Shown: piece after piece, positions 14,821 to 15,098 of the stretch
Position numbering within the stretch: position 1 is the first letter of the stretch
Layout of the letters: every line of letters starts with the position of its first letter
Origin: Opitutales bacterium
GTDB taxonomy: Bacteria > Verrucomicrobiota > Verrucomicrobiae > Opitutales > CAG-312
DNA length: 15,098 bases
Direction of reading: 5' to 3'
Assembly: GCA_017623955.1 (NCBI GenBank)
Contig: JAGAOA010000122.1
Location: 1 to 15,098, forward strand
Notes under the pieces: model-generated
Databases searched by the model: none
What the model saw: only the letters and a program-made list of their open reading frames with translations
What the model was told of the DNA's origin: nothing
Translations under genes and position numbers: made by a program

Positions 14821-15098
14821 ATGGAATTAACATATACAAATAAAGTTGCACTCGTTAGTGGAGCGGGTCGTGGTATTGGTAGAGAAATTGCATTAGAACT
14901 TGCTAAAGTTGGTTGCACTGTAATTTGCTCAAGTAAAAACCCAGCTTCATGCGGAAAAGTTGCAGAAGAAATTGTTGCAAACGGAGGAAAAGCAGAAGCT
15001 GTACCTTTCGATGTATCAAAACCAGACGAAATCAAACAAGCATGCGTCGATATCCTAAAAAAATACGATGCAGTTGATATCCTGATAAATAACGCAGG
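14821..15098 (+). CDS. FabG-like short-chain dehydrogenase, N-terminal part (cut by window edge)
   Basis: The first 92 residues of a Rossmann-fold SDR are present. KVALVSGAGRGIGREIA is the classical TGxxxGIG cofactor loop (here SGAGRGIG). A Ser-Ser-Lys follows the second strand where an NADPH-preferring member often has Arg or Ser. FDVSKPDEI is the adenine-binding Asp strand, and ILINNAG at the edge is the structural NNAG motif. This is the pattern of 3-oxoacyl-ACP reductase (FabG), which reduces the beta-keto group in fatty-acid elongation. The catalytic Ser-Tyr-Lys lies beyond the window, so another SDR is possible. The gene begins 45 nt after the PHP stop with no hairpin between and no clear Shine-Dalgarno sequence, so it may share that transcript. 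Confidence 0.85.
   Translation, partial: MELTYTNKVALVSGAGRGIGREIALELAKVGCTVICSSKNPASCGKVAEEIVANGGKAEAVPFDVSKPDEIKQACVDILKKYDAVDILINNA

Overview
The window is AT-rich bacterial chromosome, densely packed with genes and with no RNA genes, CRISPR arrays, insertion sequences or phage genes that I can see. It carries type II secretion (T2SS) genes, an exported glycoside hydrolase family 2 (GH2) enzyme of the type common in polysaccharide-degrading gut bacteria, a Tat-type exported PHP phosphoesterase, a type I QueF and an MECR/ETR-type enoyl reductase. Together with two lipoproteins this points to a diderm heterotroph. The order secretin, small periplasmic protein, GspE, GspF, TPR membrane protein fits the Verrucomicrobiota/Lentisphaerota (PVC) side better than Bacteroidota, but I infer this from gene content and cannot prove it.

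Layout. Bases 1-141 (minus strand) are the start of a lipoprotein gene that runs off the left edge. Bases 142-339 are a divergent promoter region. Bases 340-10079 look like one long plus-strand operon: gspD, a small GspC/PilP-position periplasmic protein, gspE (split by a frameshift at about 3350-3371), gspF, a membrane-anchored TPR protein, and a secreted GH2 beta-galactosidase-like enzyme. Genes in it overlap or lie a few bases apart, apart from the gspE break, and a strong hairpin terminator stands at 10099-10136. Convergent to it is cysE (10194-10979, minus strand). An 85-bp divergent promoter region separates cysE from a second plus-strand operon (11065-13274): a DUF4136-like lipoprotein, an enoyl-thioester reductase and queF. 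That operon ends at a 26-bp perfect palindrome plus T-run. Next come a Tat-exported PHP-domain protein (13378-14775) and a FabG-like reductase cut by the right edge (14821 onward).

How the genes work together. gspD/E/F supply the outer-membrane pore, the cytoplasmic ATPase and the inner-membrane platform of a T2SS. No pseudopilin, GspL/M or prepilin peptidase gene is present here, so these must lie elsewhere if the machine works. The Sec-signal-bearing GH2 enzyme is the last gene of the same apparent operon and is therefore a natural candidate cargo. The enoyl reductase and the FabG-like protein are two activities of fatty-acid elongation, but they lie in separate transcription units. cysE starts cysteine synthesis and queF makes the queuosine precursor preQ1.

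The observations most worth checking are the broken gspE frame, the secretion-plus-cargo operon with its two poorly characterised members, a CysE lacking the usual C-terminal docking tail, and promoters placed so close to start codons that the first genes of the transcription units may be leaderless. I did not find a clearly new biological system; the two uncharacterised T2SS-linked proteins come closest.
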